DNA of 64,000 nt from Eubacterium sp. (GCA_024698585.1 JAILRB010000028.1:1-64000), one strand, 5' to 3'; counted from the stretch's first letter, positions 17,888 to 29,192 are shown. A program made the numbers and translations. Notes: a model not told the origin generated them from the letters alone.

Positions 17888-18696
17888 AAATCTTCTAATT
17901 CATCTTCTAAGATTTCATCGATATTTACATCATCTTCTGTTTCAGTAGCTGCATCTTTTGTATCGTCAACCTTATCAGCAACCTCTGCAACGGTTTCTTT
18001 TACAGCATCCTTAGCATCTTCAGCTTTTTCTTCAGCAGCTTCTTTGACTTCTTCAACTTTTTCTTCGGCAGCTTCGACAACTTCCTCGACAACATCTTCT
18101 ACGTCATCAACAAGATCCTGGGCTGCATCTTCAGCAGAATCAGATTTTTTGATTTTATCAACTGTTTCAGTAACTTTTTCCTTTGCAACGTTTGCAGCGT
18201 CTGTCGCTTTATCTTTTGCAGTGTTAGCAAATTCAGTTGCTTTTTCTTTTGCGGTATTTGCAAATTCATTTGCCTTTACCTTGGCATTTTCGATTTTTTC
18301 CTCGCCGATCTTTTCAACCGCAAAATCTTTAGCGCTATTTGCTGCGTCTTTAGCCTTTCCGGTAAATTCATTTACCTTTTCCTTTGCTAAATCAACTTTT
18401 TCTTCTCCAAGCTTTTCGGTTACGGTTTCAACAGCCATGTCCTTGGCATCCAGGATTCTATCAGCAACCATATCAGCAGATTTCTTAATCTTTCTAGTGT
18501 TAATTGTAATGCTGATTTTCTGTGCGTCTTCATCGTTCTTCTGAATATCAATGATCTTATCGTCGGATAAATCATCAAATTCCTCAAACGCACTTTCCGT
18601 AACTCGTTCATTCTGGCGTTTCTTTAAATAAGCCGCTCCACCTACAGCAGCACCTGCTACTGCAGCAAATTTGAATAAATTTTTAAACATTCCCAT
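17884..18696 (-). CDS. LEA-like alanine/lysine/glutamate-rich repeat protein
   Basis: The 270-residue protein begins with a short hydrophobic, glycine-alanine helix (FAAVAGAAVGGAAYLKK) and is otherwise almost entirely charged helix. Four tandem 11-residue units are visible, AKVKANEFANT, AKEKATEFANT, AKDKATDAANV and AKEKVTETVDK, with looser copies before and after. This pattern is that of group 3 LEA and related amphipathic-helix proteins that protect membranes or proteins under drying or stress. The tail is acidic (VDDTKDAATETEDD). The start at 18696 is set by GGAGG 8 bases upstream; an ATG two codons later is the alternative. Function is inferred from composition only. It is convergent with the 3D-domain gene and shares its terminator. 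Confidence 0.75.
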   Translation of the reverse strand: MGMFKNLFKFAAVAGAAVGGAAYLKKRQNERVTESAFEEFDDLSDDKIIDIQKNDEDAQKISITINTRKIKKSADMVADRILDAKDMAVETVTEKLGEEKVDLAKEKVNEFTGKAKDAANSAKDFAVEKIGEEKIENAKVKANEFANTAKEKATEFANTAKDKATDAANVAKEKVTETVDKIKKSDSAEDAAQDLVDDVEDVVEEVVEAAEEKVEEVKEAAEEKAEDAKDAVKETVAEVADKVDDTKDAATETEDDVNIDEILEDELEDL

Positions 18697-18781
18697 ATTG
18701 ATGTCCTCCATATATGTTTGATAAATCAATTATAATACTATTTTGTGCGAAAATAAAGCAATAATGTATAAAGATTTTGTG

Positions 18782-18852
18782 AATCATTCATTCAAATAAA
18801 AGGAAAAGATGGATGATTTCGAACTGATATCAATTAGCCGGAATGAATGATT
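18782..18852. repeat. 12-bp inverted repeat in intergenic DNA
   Basis: AATCATTCATTC (18782-18793) and GAATGAATGATT (18841-18852) are perfect reverse complements 47 bases apart, between the LEA-like gene and the HAD gene. No T run follows. It could be a regulator site or a loose hairpin. Confidence 0.5.
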
Positions 18853-18870
18853 GAATTTAGCACTGAAATC

Positions 18871-18899
18871 TTGCATTTACCCATTGGAAATGGTACGAT
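18871..18899 (+). promoter_or_regulatory. Promoter of the HAD phosphatase gene
   Basis: TTGCAT (18871-18876), 17 bases, TACGAT (18894-18899) with TGG just before the -10. Confidence 0.5.
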
Positions 18900-18931
18900 T
18901 ATGCGGTATTTGAGAGTGTTAGGAGAAGTAG

Positions 18932-19723
18932 ATGAAACAAAAAATTATTTTTTTTGATATTGATGGAACGATTTATCATTATAAACATGGAATGCCGAAA
19001 GATACCTATGAATCAATTTGTCGATTAAAGGAAAAGGGACATATTCCGGTGATTTGTACCGGAAGAACAAAGTGCATGATTTACCCGGGACATATGTCTC
19101 CCGGATTTGAATATATTATTGCTGGAGCAGGAACCCACATCGTGGTACAAAACAGAGAAATCTATTTGTCGGAAATGAAGAAGGGACGGGTTAATGAATT
19201 ACAGGAAATCTGTCGGAACTCCGGAATGATTGAAATCGGAGAAGGAAAAGATTATCTTTACCTGGGAAAGGGCAGTGAGAAACTGGAGGGTGAGTTAAAG
19301 ATTATTCGGGATTCGTACATCAAAGAAATTGGTGAGCAAATTAAAGTTTTTGACTCATGTGAAAAGAGATTGTCGAAGATGAGCGCTTTTCTTGTACCGG
19401 GTTGTGATATGGAGCAGGTAATCAATCAGACGAAGGATGCATATCATTTAGTGAACCATAAAGGGTTATTATTGGAATTTATTCCAAAAGGCGAGGGAAA
19501 AGCACAGGGAATTGAACGCATGATTCAAGAATTGGGAATGCGTCGGGAAGATACGATTTCCTTTGGAGATAGTCATAATGATTATGATATGTTAGAGTAT
19601 ACCAATATTTCCGTTGCCATGGGAAACGGAGATGAGGAAATCAAGCAAATGGCAGATTATGTGACCGCGCCATTTGATCAAGGCGGTGTCACAATGGCAT
19701 TAAAAAAATTAAATCTTATATAA
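18932..19723 (+). CDS. Cof-type HAD-superfamily phosphatase
   Basis: The 263-residue hydrolase has HAD motif I FFDIDGTIY (residues 7-15, nucleophile and acid Asp), motif II in VICTGRTK, and motif IV GDSHNDYDML near residue 215. The cap insertion between the motifs is of the C2 type found in Cof/YkrA sugar-phosphate and flavin-phosphate phosphatases. The length is normal. Its substrate cannot be told from sequence. TAGGAGAAG precedes the start codon. It is a single gene between the LEA-like gene and groES. Confidence 0.88.
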   Translation: MKQKIIFFDIDGTIYHYKHGMPKDTYESICRLKEKGHIPVICTGRTKCMIYPGHMSPGFEYIIAGAGTHIVVQNREIYLSEMKKGRVNELQEICRNSGMIEIGEGKDYLYLGKGSEKLEGELKIIRDSYIKEIGEQIKVFDSCEKRLSKMSAFLVPGCDMEQVINQTKDAYHLVNHKGLLLEFIPKGEGKAQGIERMIQELGMRREDTISFGDSHNDYDMLEYTNISVAMGNGDEEIKQMADYVTAPFDQGGVTMALKKLNLI

Positions 19724-19762
19724 TATGAGGAGGAAAAAATATCCTAAAATGAAAAAAGATGG

Positions 19763-19790
19763 TTGCATTTATTGCGGAACGTGATAAGAT
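19763..19790 (+). promoter_or_regulatory. Promoter of groES-groEL
   Basis: TTGCAT (19763-19768) and TAAGAT (19785-19790), 16 bases apart, directly upstream of the CIRCE element. Confidence 0.55.
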
Positions 19791-19802
19791 ATGTATTAGT
19801 GG

Positions 19803-19829
19803 TTAGCACTCAAAAGAAAAGAGTGCTAA
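19803..19829. promoter_or_regulatory. CIRCE operator (HrcA binding site)
   Basis: TTAGCACTC-N9-GAGTGCTAA is a perfect CIRCE inverted repeat, 26 bases before the groES start codon. HrcA bound here represses groESL until heat shock. Confidence 0.97.
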
Positions 19830-19854
19830 TAAAATGTTGAATGGAGGTTATATT

Positions 19855-21770
<1,916 letters not shown>

Positions 21771-21790
21771 GAAGAAATTTATTATAAAGT

Positions 21791-21825
21791 CACAAAAAAA
21801 GCGCCGATTTGGCGCTTTTTTTGTG
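21791..21825. terminator. Terminator of the groESL operon
   Basis: A 15-bp perfect stem, CACAAAAAAAGCGCC paired with GGCGCTTTTTTTGTG around a GATTT loop, with the T run forming the descending arm. Confidence 0.93.
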
Positions 21826-21912
21826 AAAAACGTTTTTATTGTAGATTGTTAAAAAGAACTATGATAAAATTGTACACATCAGGATTTTTGAGAAAAGAAA
21901 GGAAAAGGAAAG

Positions 21913-24627
21913 ATGAAATTATTAAAAAACAAAATTGTTGCTCTTTCATTAACAGCTGCGATGGTGTTTAGCGTTTACTCACCGAATCCGTTAAATACAA
22001 CAGCTGCTACAGGAACAGTTCCAACAAATCTGAGTTTTTCAGTTGAAAATGATGGTAGTGCCACCATTCGCTGGAACAGTGTTAGTGGTGCAACTTCATA
22101 TGTTATTTATGAAGCAAAAAGCCGTTTTGCTAATTATGAAGTAGTTGCTACTGTTGATGGCACATCTTATACGGATGATACATACACAGATGGTTATTAT
22201 AAAGTTGCAGCGGTTGTAAATGGTTCAACAAAAGAAAAGTCTGAAGCAATTTCATATGAAATTCAGACATTTGGTACGGATACATACATCTTTGAAGATA
22301 CAGATACAACCAGTGAGATTCAGAATGTCATTGATACAACATATAAACTTACCGGAAGTGGTGAAGGACAGTTCTGCAGTCAGAGAACAGCGTTTATGTT
22401 TAAACCAAGTTCCAAGACATATGATGTAACTGCAGATGTAGGATTCTATACTCAGGTTTCCGGTCTTGGTATTTCACCGGATGATGTTACCGTTAAGCAG
22501 ATTCAGTCAAAAGCACGTTGGATGGTTGGAAAGAAGTACGATGGCTCTGTAAACTACAGTGCATTATGTAACTTCTGGCGTGAAGTGGAAAATATGTCTA
22601 CTCCAGCCAATGATACTGTATGGGCTGTTTCACAGGCTACATCTATGAGAAGAATGGATTTAACCGGTTCTTCAAAGAAGGTGAATGAGTATTCTTATAA
22701 TGCGAACTCAAAGAAATGGGAAAGAAGCGGTTCACATGTGGACCCTAATAATGGAATTTTATATCTCCATGATGAAGGTGGATACGCCAGCGGTGGATTT
22801 TTAGCAGATACAAAGATTGCCACAAAGGTTGAAAGTGGATCTCAGCAACAGTGGTTAAGCAGAAATATTGTATCCGGTGCTAAGGCATACTCGGAAACAG
22901 ATGATAACTATTCAGCTGCTGTTTGGAACAATGTTTTAGTAGGTTGTAAAACATCCATTAAAGAATCTAATTGGCCACAGGGTTCCAGCACAGTTGTGGA
23001 TAAGACTCCTGTGATTGCTGAAAAGCCATTTATGATATACAATTCCGATTTAAATGAATATGGAATTGTTGTTCCTAAAATCAAGAAAGATACTCAGGGT
23101 GTTTCTTGGGAAAACATGACAGAAGAAGACTATACTTATATTAGCATTAAGGATTGTTATGTTGCAAAACCTACGGATTCTGCAGCAAAAATCAACGAAG
23201 GAATGGGTGGAAAGAAAGCCTTGATCTTAACACCTGGTATTTATGAAGTAGATCAGCCAATTGAAGTAGAACAGCAGGATATGGTTGTTCTCGGACTTGG
23301 ACTTGCAACCATCAAGCCAACCAAGGGAAACCAGTGCATAAAGGTTGGAAATTCAGAAGGTGTTCGCATTGCGGGTGTATTATTTGATGCAGGTCGTGTT
23401 CAGTCCGACGTTTTACTGACTGTTGGAGTAAAAGGAATGGATGCTGATCATTCAGCAAATCCTGTTGTATTGTCTGACTGTTTCTTCCGTGTAGGTGGTG
23501 CGGATAATGCAAATTGCAGAACTAAAACTTGTGTAATCATTAATACCAATGATGTAATTTGTGATAACTTCTGGGTTTGGAGAGCAGACCATGGTGCAGG
23601 TGTAGGCTGGGATAAAAATACTTGTGATAATGGTGTAATCTTTAACGGAAGAAATATTACTGCTTACGGCTTAATGGTTGAACATTTCCAAAAGGTTCAG
23701 ACACAGTGGAATGCAGACGGTGGAAGATGCTTCATGTACCAGAGCGAACTTCCGTATGATATTAAGAGCCAGAGTGTATGGAATGAACCAGGTTCTTATG
23801 GATATACAGATTATAAAGTTGCAAATAATGTTAAGACTCATGAAGGTGTAGGAATTGGTGTTTACTCTTGCTACCAGAAAGCACAGTGCTTCTTGAAATC
23901 AGCAGTTACTTGTCCAAATACTCCAGGTGTTAAGTTTACAAATGTTTGTACTTATTCCTTAGTTGGAAATGGTGGAATTGATTACGTAATTAACAATGCA
24001 GGTTATTCTGTATTAAAGAGTAGTGAAATGAGTAAGGTAATGTCTTACTGCAATGGTGTTGCAAAGGCTGATCGTGAAGGAAGTAAAGCGAAGAAGCATT
24101 TATTCTCAAGTAACATTTCCATTACAGGAAAGAGTCGTTATGAAAGCACCTTTAAAAAGAGCTATACAGGAAAGAATATTTGTCCTACAGTTACAGTTTC
24201 TTATAGTGGAATTACATTAAGACCGGGTGTGGATTATACTGTTTCTTATGCAAACAACAAAAATATCGGAACCGGTAAAATCACTATCAAAGGTGCAGGA
24301 CAGTTTGAATTCTTAAGCGGAGCTGAAGTATATAAGTTTAAGATTGTTCCTGCTAAGGTTGTAATTGCCAAGAAGAAATCCAAAGTTACAAAGAAGGCAA
24401 TTAAATTGTCTTGGGGTAAAGTCAAGGGCGCTAAGAAGTACGAAGTAAAATATTCTACAAAGAAGAGCTTCCCTAAGAAGAAAACAATTACAAAGATTGT
24501 AAAGAAAAATAAAGTTACAATTAAGAGAAAAGAAAAAGGAAAATATTTTGTGAAGGTTCGTGCGTTCAAGAAAGTTGGAAAGAAGAACTTTTACGGAAGC
24601 TTTAGTAAAAAATTTATAGCGAAATAA
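21913..24627 (+). CDS. Secreted parallel beta-helix protein, GH55-like, with Fn3 modules
   Basis: The 904-residue precursor has a signal peptide (VALSLTAAMVFSVYSP), an N-terminal Fn3 module (about residues 35-115) and a large central region ending in a right-handed beta-helix with segments such as DNFWVWRADHGAGVGWDKN, NGRNITAYGLMVEHF and WNADGGRCFMYQSELPYD. These resemble bacterial proteins related to GH55 exo-beta-1,3-glucanases that are often misnamed adenylyl cyclase. A Big-type segment (about 740-815) and a Lys-rich Fn3 module (about 820-904) end the protein. I cannot name its catalytic residues, so the enzyme activity is inferred. A beta-1,3-glucan role would fit the GH81 gene 5 kb upstream. 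The start codon follows AAAGGAAAAGGAAAG. Confidence 0.65.
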   Translation: MKLLKNKIVALSLTAAMVFSVYSPNPLNTTAATGTVPTNLSFSVENDGSATIRWNSVSGATSYVIYEAKSRFANYEVVATVDGTSYTDDTYTDGYYKVAAVVNGSTKEKSEAISYEIQTFGTDTYIFEDTDTTSEIQNVIDTTYKLTGSGEGQFCSQRTAFMFKPSSKTYDVTADVGFYTQVSGLGISPDDVTVKQIQSKARWMVGKKYDGSVNYSALCNFWREVENMSTPANDTVWAVSQATSMRRMDLTGSSKKVNEYSYNANSKKWERSGSHVDPNNGILYLHDEGGYASGGFLADTKIATKVESGSQQQWLSRNIVSGAKAYSETDDNYSAAVWNNVLVGCKTSIKESNWPQGSSTVVDKTPVIAEKPFMIYNSDLNEYGIVVPKIKKDTQGVSWENMTEEDYTYISIKDCYVAKPTDSAAKINEGMGGKKALILTPGIYEVDQPIEVEQQDMVVLGLGLATIKPTKGNQCIKVGNSEGVRIAGVLFDAGRVQSDVLLTVGVKGMDADHSANPVVLSDCFFRVGGADNANCRTKTCVIINTNDVICDNFWVWRADHGAGVGWDKNTCDNGVIFNGRNITAYGLMVEHFQKVQTQWNADGGRCFMYQSELPYDIKSQSVWNEPGSYGYTDYKVANNVKTHEGVGIGVYSCYQKAQCFLKSAVTCPNTPGVKFTNVCTYSLVGNGGIDYVINNAGYSVLKSSEMSKVMSYCNGVAKADREGSKAKKHLFSSNISITGKSRYESTFKKSYTGKNICPTVTVSYSGITLRPGVDYTVSYANNKNIGTGKITIKGAGQFEFLSGAEVYKFKIVPAKVVIAKKKSKVTKKAIKLSWGKVKGAKKYEVKYSTKKSFPKKKTITKIVKKNKVTIKRKEKGKYFVKVRAFKKVGKKNFYGSFSKKFIAK

Positions 24628-24635
24628 TTTGTTTT

Positions 24636-24675
24636 GAAACCTGTCATTTTTAAATGACAGGTTTCTTAATTTTTG
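24636..24675 (+). terminator. Terminator after the beta-helix protein gene
   Basis: A 14-bp perfect stem (24636-24649 with 24652-24665) containing AACCTGTCATT, followed by TTAATTTTT. Confidence 0.88.
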
Positions 24676-24698
24676 TGGGTGGTTGCTTGTGTGCTTCA

Positions 24699-24727
24699 TT
24701 GAAAACTATCACAACATATGGTATTAT
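24699..24727 (+). promoter_or_regulatory. Promoter of the recG-ddl-murF operon
   Basis: TTGAAA (24699-24704), a 17-base spacer ending in TGG, and TATTAT (24722-24727), 19 bases before the recG start codon. Confidence 0.65.
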
Positions 24728-24745
24728 GAATCGTGGAGAATTATT

Positions 24746-26770
24746 ATGCAATTAAGTGATTTATCAGGGATTGGAAAAAAAACAGAACAGGTTTTTAAGC
24801 GTGCCGGAATTGAACGGGTTGAAGATTTAGTATCTTATTATCCACGATATTATGATACTTTTGAAGAACCGGTATTGGTTCCGGATTTAGAATGTGATAA
24901 AACACAGGCTGTTTATGCCACCGTGGTGCGAGAACCAGTGATTCGTCGTGTGAAGCGATTGGTGATCGTACAGGGATTTCTGCGAGACCAGCAGGGGAAC
25001 GGTCTCCTTGCTACTTGGTTTAATGCCCCTTTTTTGAAAGGAAAATTAACAATTGGCAGTAAATTCGTTTTCCGAGGATTCGTGAAGGAAAAAAATGGAA
25101 GTTTTGTAATGGACCAGCCTAAGATGTTTGGAATTCAGGAATATGAAAGGAAGATGGGAACCATGCAACCCATTTATCCATTGGTTTCAGGCTTGACAAA
25201 CAATATGGTTCAAAAAGCGGTAAAACAGGCGTTTTCCCTCGTACCGGTGGAAGAAGTTCTTCCTATGGAATTGATTGCAAAGAATCAGTTCATTGGAAGA
25301 AAAGAAGCATTGTATCAGATTCATTATCCGAAAAATACAAAGGAAATGATTGATGCGAGAAACCGACTGGTCTTTGATGAGTTTTTCTTTTTCATTTATT
25401 CTCTGAAACAATTAAAAGAAAATAATCAAAGATTGACGAATAAGAATCTTTTGGAAGAACCGAAAGAGGTTCGGGAATTGATTGATTCCCTGCCGTATGA
25501 ACTGACGAATGCACAGCTTCGAACCTGGAACGAAATCAAAGAGGATTTTCTTTCGAACCGGGCAATGAACCGATTGGTTCAGGGAGATGTAGGTTCAGGA
25601 AAAACGATTATTGCAATGCTTGCGTTAATTACCGCAGCGCTGAATGGGAAACAAGGCGCACTGATGGCACCTACGGAAGTTTTAGCCAGACAGCATTTTG
25701 AAAACCTGGTGGAACTGTTAGAAGAACACCAGATTCCAATTACACCGGTTGTTTTAGTCGGTTCTATGACTGCAAAAGAAAAAAGAGAAGCGTATGCAAT
25801 GATTGAGTCAGGACAAGCACAGATTATCATTGGAACCCATGCCCTAATTCAGGAGAAGGTAACCTATGACCGCCTTGCTCTTGTGATCACGGATGAACAG
25901 CACAGGTTTGGTGTGAGACAGAGAGAAGCAATTTTTGAAAAAGGTGATGCACCACATGTTCTTGTTATGAGTGCCACGCCAATTCCAAGAACGCTGGCGA
26001 TTATTATGTATGGGGATCTGGATATTTCTATTATCGACGAACTTCCTGCAAATCGACAGCCGATTGCCAATTGTGTTGTAGGAAAAGATTATCGACCGAA
26101 TGCATATGATTTTATGAAGAAACAAATTGCTCAAGGGAGACAGGTTTATGTAATCTGCCCGACGGTGGAATACAGTGAAGCGGTTGAGGGAGAAAATGTC
26201 ATCGAGTATGCGGATAAGCTTACGAAATTGATGCCTCCATCCATTCAGGTTTCTTACCTGCACGGTAGAATGAAGGCAAGCGAAAAAAATGAAATCATGG
26301 AGCGGTTTGCGAAGAATGAAATTCAGATTTTAGTTTCCACTACAGTGGTTGAGGTCGGAGTGAATGTTCCGAATGCAACTGTGATGATGGTAGAAAATGC
26401 TGAACGATTCGGTCTTGCACAGTTACACCAGTTACGAGGTCGAGTAGGTCGAGGAAAACATCAGTCTTACTGCATTTTTATGAATGGCAGCGGGAAGAAA
26501 GATGCCTCGGAGCGATTGAATATTCTATGTAAGTCCAATGATGGATTTTTTATTGCCAATGAAGATTTAAGACTTCGAGGGCCGGGTGATTTCTTTGGTG
26601 TCCGCCAAAGCGGAGATTTTGAATTCCGATTAGGAGACATCATGAATGATTCTAACACGTTAAAAAAAGCTTCCGATGCGGTGAATGAAATCTCAGATGG
26701 TAAAATCGAACTTTCTGAGCCAGCATTGAAAACTTTGAATCAATATAATCAAAACCAAATTAACATATAA
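24746..26770 (+). CDS. recG: ATP-dependent DNA helicase RecG
   Basis: The 674-residue helicase remodels stalled replication forks and branch-migrates Holliday junctions. The N-terminal wedge/OB domain is followed by the helicase core: Walker A GDVGSGKTI (about residue 285), the DEQHRFGVRQRE motif II, MSATPIPRTLA motif III, and the LRGRVGRGKHQSYC segment typical of the RecG/TRG region. The length is close to Bacillus RecG (682). The ATG at 24746 is used because GTGGAGAA precedes it; the open frame upstream has no ribosome-binding site. It is the first gene of a close-packed group with ddl. Confidence 0.96.
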   Translation: MQLSDLSGIGKKTEQVFKRAGIERVEDLVSYYPRYYDTFEEPVLVPDLECDKTQAVYATVVREPVIRRVKRLVIVQGFLRDQQGNGLLATWFNAPFLKGKLTIGSKFVFRGFVKEKNGSFVMDQPKMFGIQEYERKMGTMQPIYPLVSGLTNNMVQKAVKQAFSLVPVEEVLPMELIAKNQFIGRKEALYQIHYPKNTKEMIDARNRLVFDEFFFFIYSLKQLKENNQRLTNKNLLEEPKEVRELIDSLPYELTNAQLRTWNEIKEDFLSNRAMNRLVQGDVGSGKTIIAMLALITAALNGKQGALMAPTEVLARQHFENLVELLEEHQIPITPVVLVGSMTAKEKREAYAMIESGQAQIIIGTHALIQEKVTYDRLALVITDEQHRFGVRQREAIFEKGDAPHVLVMSATPIPRTLAIIMYGDLDISIIDELPANRQPIANCVVGKDYRPNAYDFMKKQIAQGRQVYVICPTVEYSEAVEGENVIEYADKLTKLMPPSIQVSYLHGRMKASEKNEIMERFAKNEIQILVSTTVVEVGVNVPNATVMMVENAERFGLAQLHQLRGRVGRGKHQSYCIFMNGSGKKDASERLNILCKSNDGFFIANEDLRLRGPGDFFGVRQSGDFEFRLGDIMNDSNTLKKASDAVNEISDGKIELSEPALKTLNQYNQNQINI

Positions 26771-26782
26771 AGGAGAAAAAAG

Positions 26783-27814
26783 ATGAATATAGTTGTACTT
26801 TGCGGAGGAATTAGTACGGAAAGAGAAATATCCATTACTTCAGGATATCGTGTATGTGAGGGGTTGCGTTCTTACGGACACAATGCAGTAATGATGGACG
26901 TATATTTTGGAAATGAATCTTTGGACATTCTTGAGAATGCCAAGGAGGAATATGATTTAGAAAAAGAAAAAGCAATCATTGAAGGATATACAGAGATTCT
27001 GGAAGAAGAAATGAAAAACAGATCCCTTTTCTTTGGTAAGAATGTTATTGCAATTTGTCAGAAGGCAGATATTGTATTTATGGCATTACATGGAAAATGC
27101 GGCGAGGATGGATTATGTCAGGCTGCATTTGATTTGAATGGAATCAAATATACCGGTTCTGGTCATTTGGCAAGTGCCATTGGAATGGATAAAGGTGTTA
27201 CAAAGCAGATGTTTAAAGCTTATGGAGTTCCGACTCCCGAAAGTATGTGGATTAGAAAATCAGATCAGATGAATTATGATGAATTGAATCTGAAATATCC
27301 GGTGGTTGTTAAAGCTTGTAATGGTGGCTCCAGCGTAGGTGTAATTATTGCACAGAACAGAGAAGAATTTGATGATGCGATTCAGACCTGTTTTGAATTA
27401 GACGATGAAGTACTGATTGAAAAGTACGTGAAAGGAAGAGAATTTTCCGTTGGTGTGGTTTCCGGAAAAGCATTGCCAATCGTGGAAATTATTCCGAAAA
27501 ACGGATGGTATGACTATAAGAATAAATATCAGGCAGGTGCAACAGAAGATATTTGTCCGGCACCATTATCAAAGGAACTGACAGAAAAAATGCAGAAAAT
27601 CGCAGAAGATGCATGTGATTCCATTGGTGTAGTAGCATATGCAAGAGCTGACGTTTTAATGGATGACGAGGAAAATATGTATTGTCTGGAAGTAAATACT
27701 TTACCGGGAATGACTCCAACCAGCCTTGTGCCAATGGAAGCAAAAGCAATCGGATTCGATTTTCCGGAATTATGTAATATGCTGGTAGAGCTTTCCCTAG
27801 AAAAATATCAGTAG
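26783..27814 (+). CDS. ddl: D-alanine--D-alanine ligase
   Basis: The 343-residue ATP-grasp ligase joins two D-alanines for peptidoglycan precursors. Visible motifs are LCGGISTEREISITSG at the N-terminus, HGKCGEDGLCQ, VVKACNGGSSVGV in the ATP-binding loop and YCLEVNTLPGMTPTSLVP near the C-terminus with metal-binding Glu and Asn. The sequence reads Tyr/Phe-type rather than the vancomycin-resistance D-Ala-D-Lac type as far as can be judged, but this was not aligned. It begins 12 bases after recG and is followed at once by murF, its pathway partner. Confidence 0.95.
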   Translation: MNIVVLCGGISTEREISITSGYRVCEGLRSYGHNAVMMDVYFGNESLDILENAKEEYDLEKEKAIIEGYTEILEEEMKNRSLFFGKNVIAICQKADIVFMALHGKCGEDGLCQAAFDLNGIKYTGSGHLASAIGMDKGVTKQMFKAYGVPTPESMWIRKSDQMNYDELNLKYPVVVKACNGGSSVGVIIAQNREEFDDAIQTCFELDDEVLIEKYVKGREFSVGVVSGKALPIVEIIPKNGWYDYKNKYQAGATEDICPAPLSKELTEKMQKIAEDACDSIGVVAYARADVLMDDEENMYCLEVNTLPGMTPTSLVPMEAKAIGFDFPELCNMLVELSLEKYQ

Positions 27815-27827
27815 AATGGAGAATAAC

Positions 27828-29189
27828 ATGAAAGATTTAACACTGGAACAAATAGAAAAATGTACCGGCGGAGTTTACATTGGAGATGAATCATTAAAAC
27901 AGAAAGAAATCACTGGTGTGGAGAAAGACAGTCGACTGATTGAAGAAGGATTTCTATACCTTCCTTTTGTAGGGGCCAGAGTCGATGGACATGACTTCAT
28001 TGATCAGGTTTTCGAAAAGGGAGCATTAGCTACTTTATCCGAGAAAGATTTAGAACAGCCGAAAGGTCCATACATTAAGGTGAATTCCGTAGCCCAGGCT
28101 TTGAAGGATATTGCGGAATATTATCGAAGTACTTTGGATTGTAAAATTATTGGAATTACCGGAAGCGTTGGAAAGACCAGTACTAAAGAAATCATTGCAT
28201 CTGTTTTAAGTGAAAAGTTTGATGTGTTAAAGACAGAAGGAAATTATAATAATGAAATTGGAATGCCACTTACGATTCTGAAAATCAGGGAGCATCACCA
28301 GATTGCTGTCATTGAAATGGGAATCAGTGGATTTGAAGAAATGCATCGTTTGGCGAAGGTGGCGCGCCCGGATGTATGTGTCATCACAAACATTGGAACT
28401 TGTCATTTGGAAAATCTCGGTGACAGAGATGGTGTTTTTCGGGCTAAGACGGAAATGTTTGACTATGCGAAAAATCCATGCTTTGTCGTTTTGAATGGGG
28501 ATGATGATAAACTGATTCAGGTTCAGGACGTGCATGGAAATGTACCGGTATTCTTTGGCATTGAATCGAATCAGGCAGTGAAAGCCACAGATTATAAGGC
28601 TAACGGTATTATGGGAACAGATGTAACCATTCAATACTATGATGAGGTATTTCAGACCAGAATTCCGATTCCGGGATTTCATATGATTTATAATGCCATG
28701 GCGGCATTATGCATCGGAGTTCATTTTGGAATGAACTTTGAGGAAATTGATCGTGGAATCAGAAAGCTTCAGGCTATTTCCGGAAGAAATAATATTTTTG
28801 AAAACAAGGGAATCGTAGTAATTGATGACTGCTATAACGCGAACCCAATGTCCATGGAAGCTTCCTTAAAGGTTCTGGCTAACGGTTCCGGAAGAACGGT
28901 TGCTATTTTAGGAGACATGTTTGAATTGGGAAAAGACGAAGAAGCTCTTCATTATCATGTAGGAAGAGTGGCAGCCAGAGAGCAGATTGATTTGGTAATT
29001 TGTATTGGTAAATTGTCCGTTAAAATTGCAGAAGGTGCAAAGACCGGAGATGGAGAAGTTTTGTATTTTGAAACGAAGGATGCTTTTGAAAACTCCATGA
29101 ATCAAATTCTTAAAGAAGGAGACACGGTTCTGGTTAAGGCATCAAACGGAATGCAGTTTAAGACAATTGTTTCAAAGCTGAAGGAGTAA
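27828..29189 (+). CDS. murF: UDP-N-acetylmuramoyl-tripeptide--D-alanyl-D-alanine ligase
   Basis: The 453-residue Mur ligase adds the D-Ala-D-Ala made by the upstream gene to the UDP-MurNAc-tripeptide. It shows the ATP loop GITGSVGKTSTKE (about residue 105), NYNNEIGMPLT, the VIEMGISGFEEMHRL segment with the metal-binding Glu, and DDCYNANPMSMEASL typical of MurF. The start at 27828 has TGGAG 7 bases upstream; an ATG at 27816 overlaps that site. Together ddl and murF form the D-Ala-D-Ala branch of wall synthesis, here coupled to recG. Confidence 0.95.
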   Translation: MKDLTLEQIEKCTGGVYIGDESLKQKEITGVEKDSRLIEEGFLYLPFVGARVDGHDFIDQVFEKGALATLSEKDLEQPKGPYIKVNSVAQALKDIAEYYRSTLDCKIIGITGSVGKTSTKEIIASVLSEKFDVLKTEGNYNNEIGMPLTILKIREHHQIAVIEMGISGFEEMHRLAKVARPDVCVITNIGTCHLENLGDRDGVFRAKTEMFDYAKNPCFVVLNGDDDKLIQVQDVHGNVPVFFGIESNQAVKATDYKANGIMGTDVTIQYYDEVFQTRIPIPGFHMIYNAMAALCIGVHFGMNFEEIDRGIRKLQAISGRNNIFENKGIVVIDDCYNANPMSMEASLKVLANGSGRTVAILGDMFELGKDEEALHYHVGRVAAREQIDLVICIGKLSVKIAEGAKTGDGEVLYFETKDAFENSMNQILKEGDTVLVKASNGMQFKTIVSKLKE

Positions 29190-29192
29190 CGA

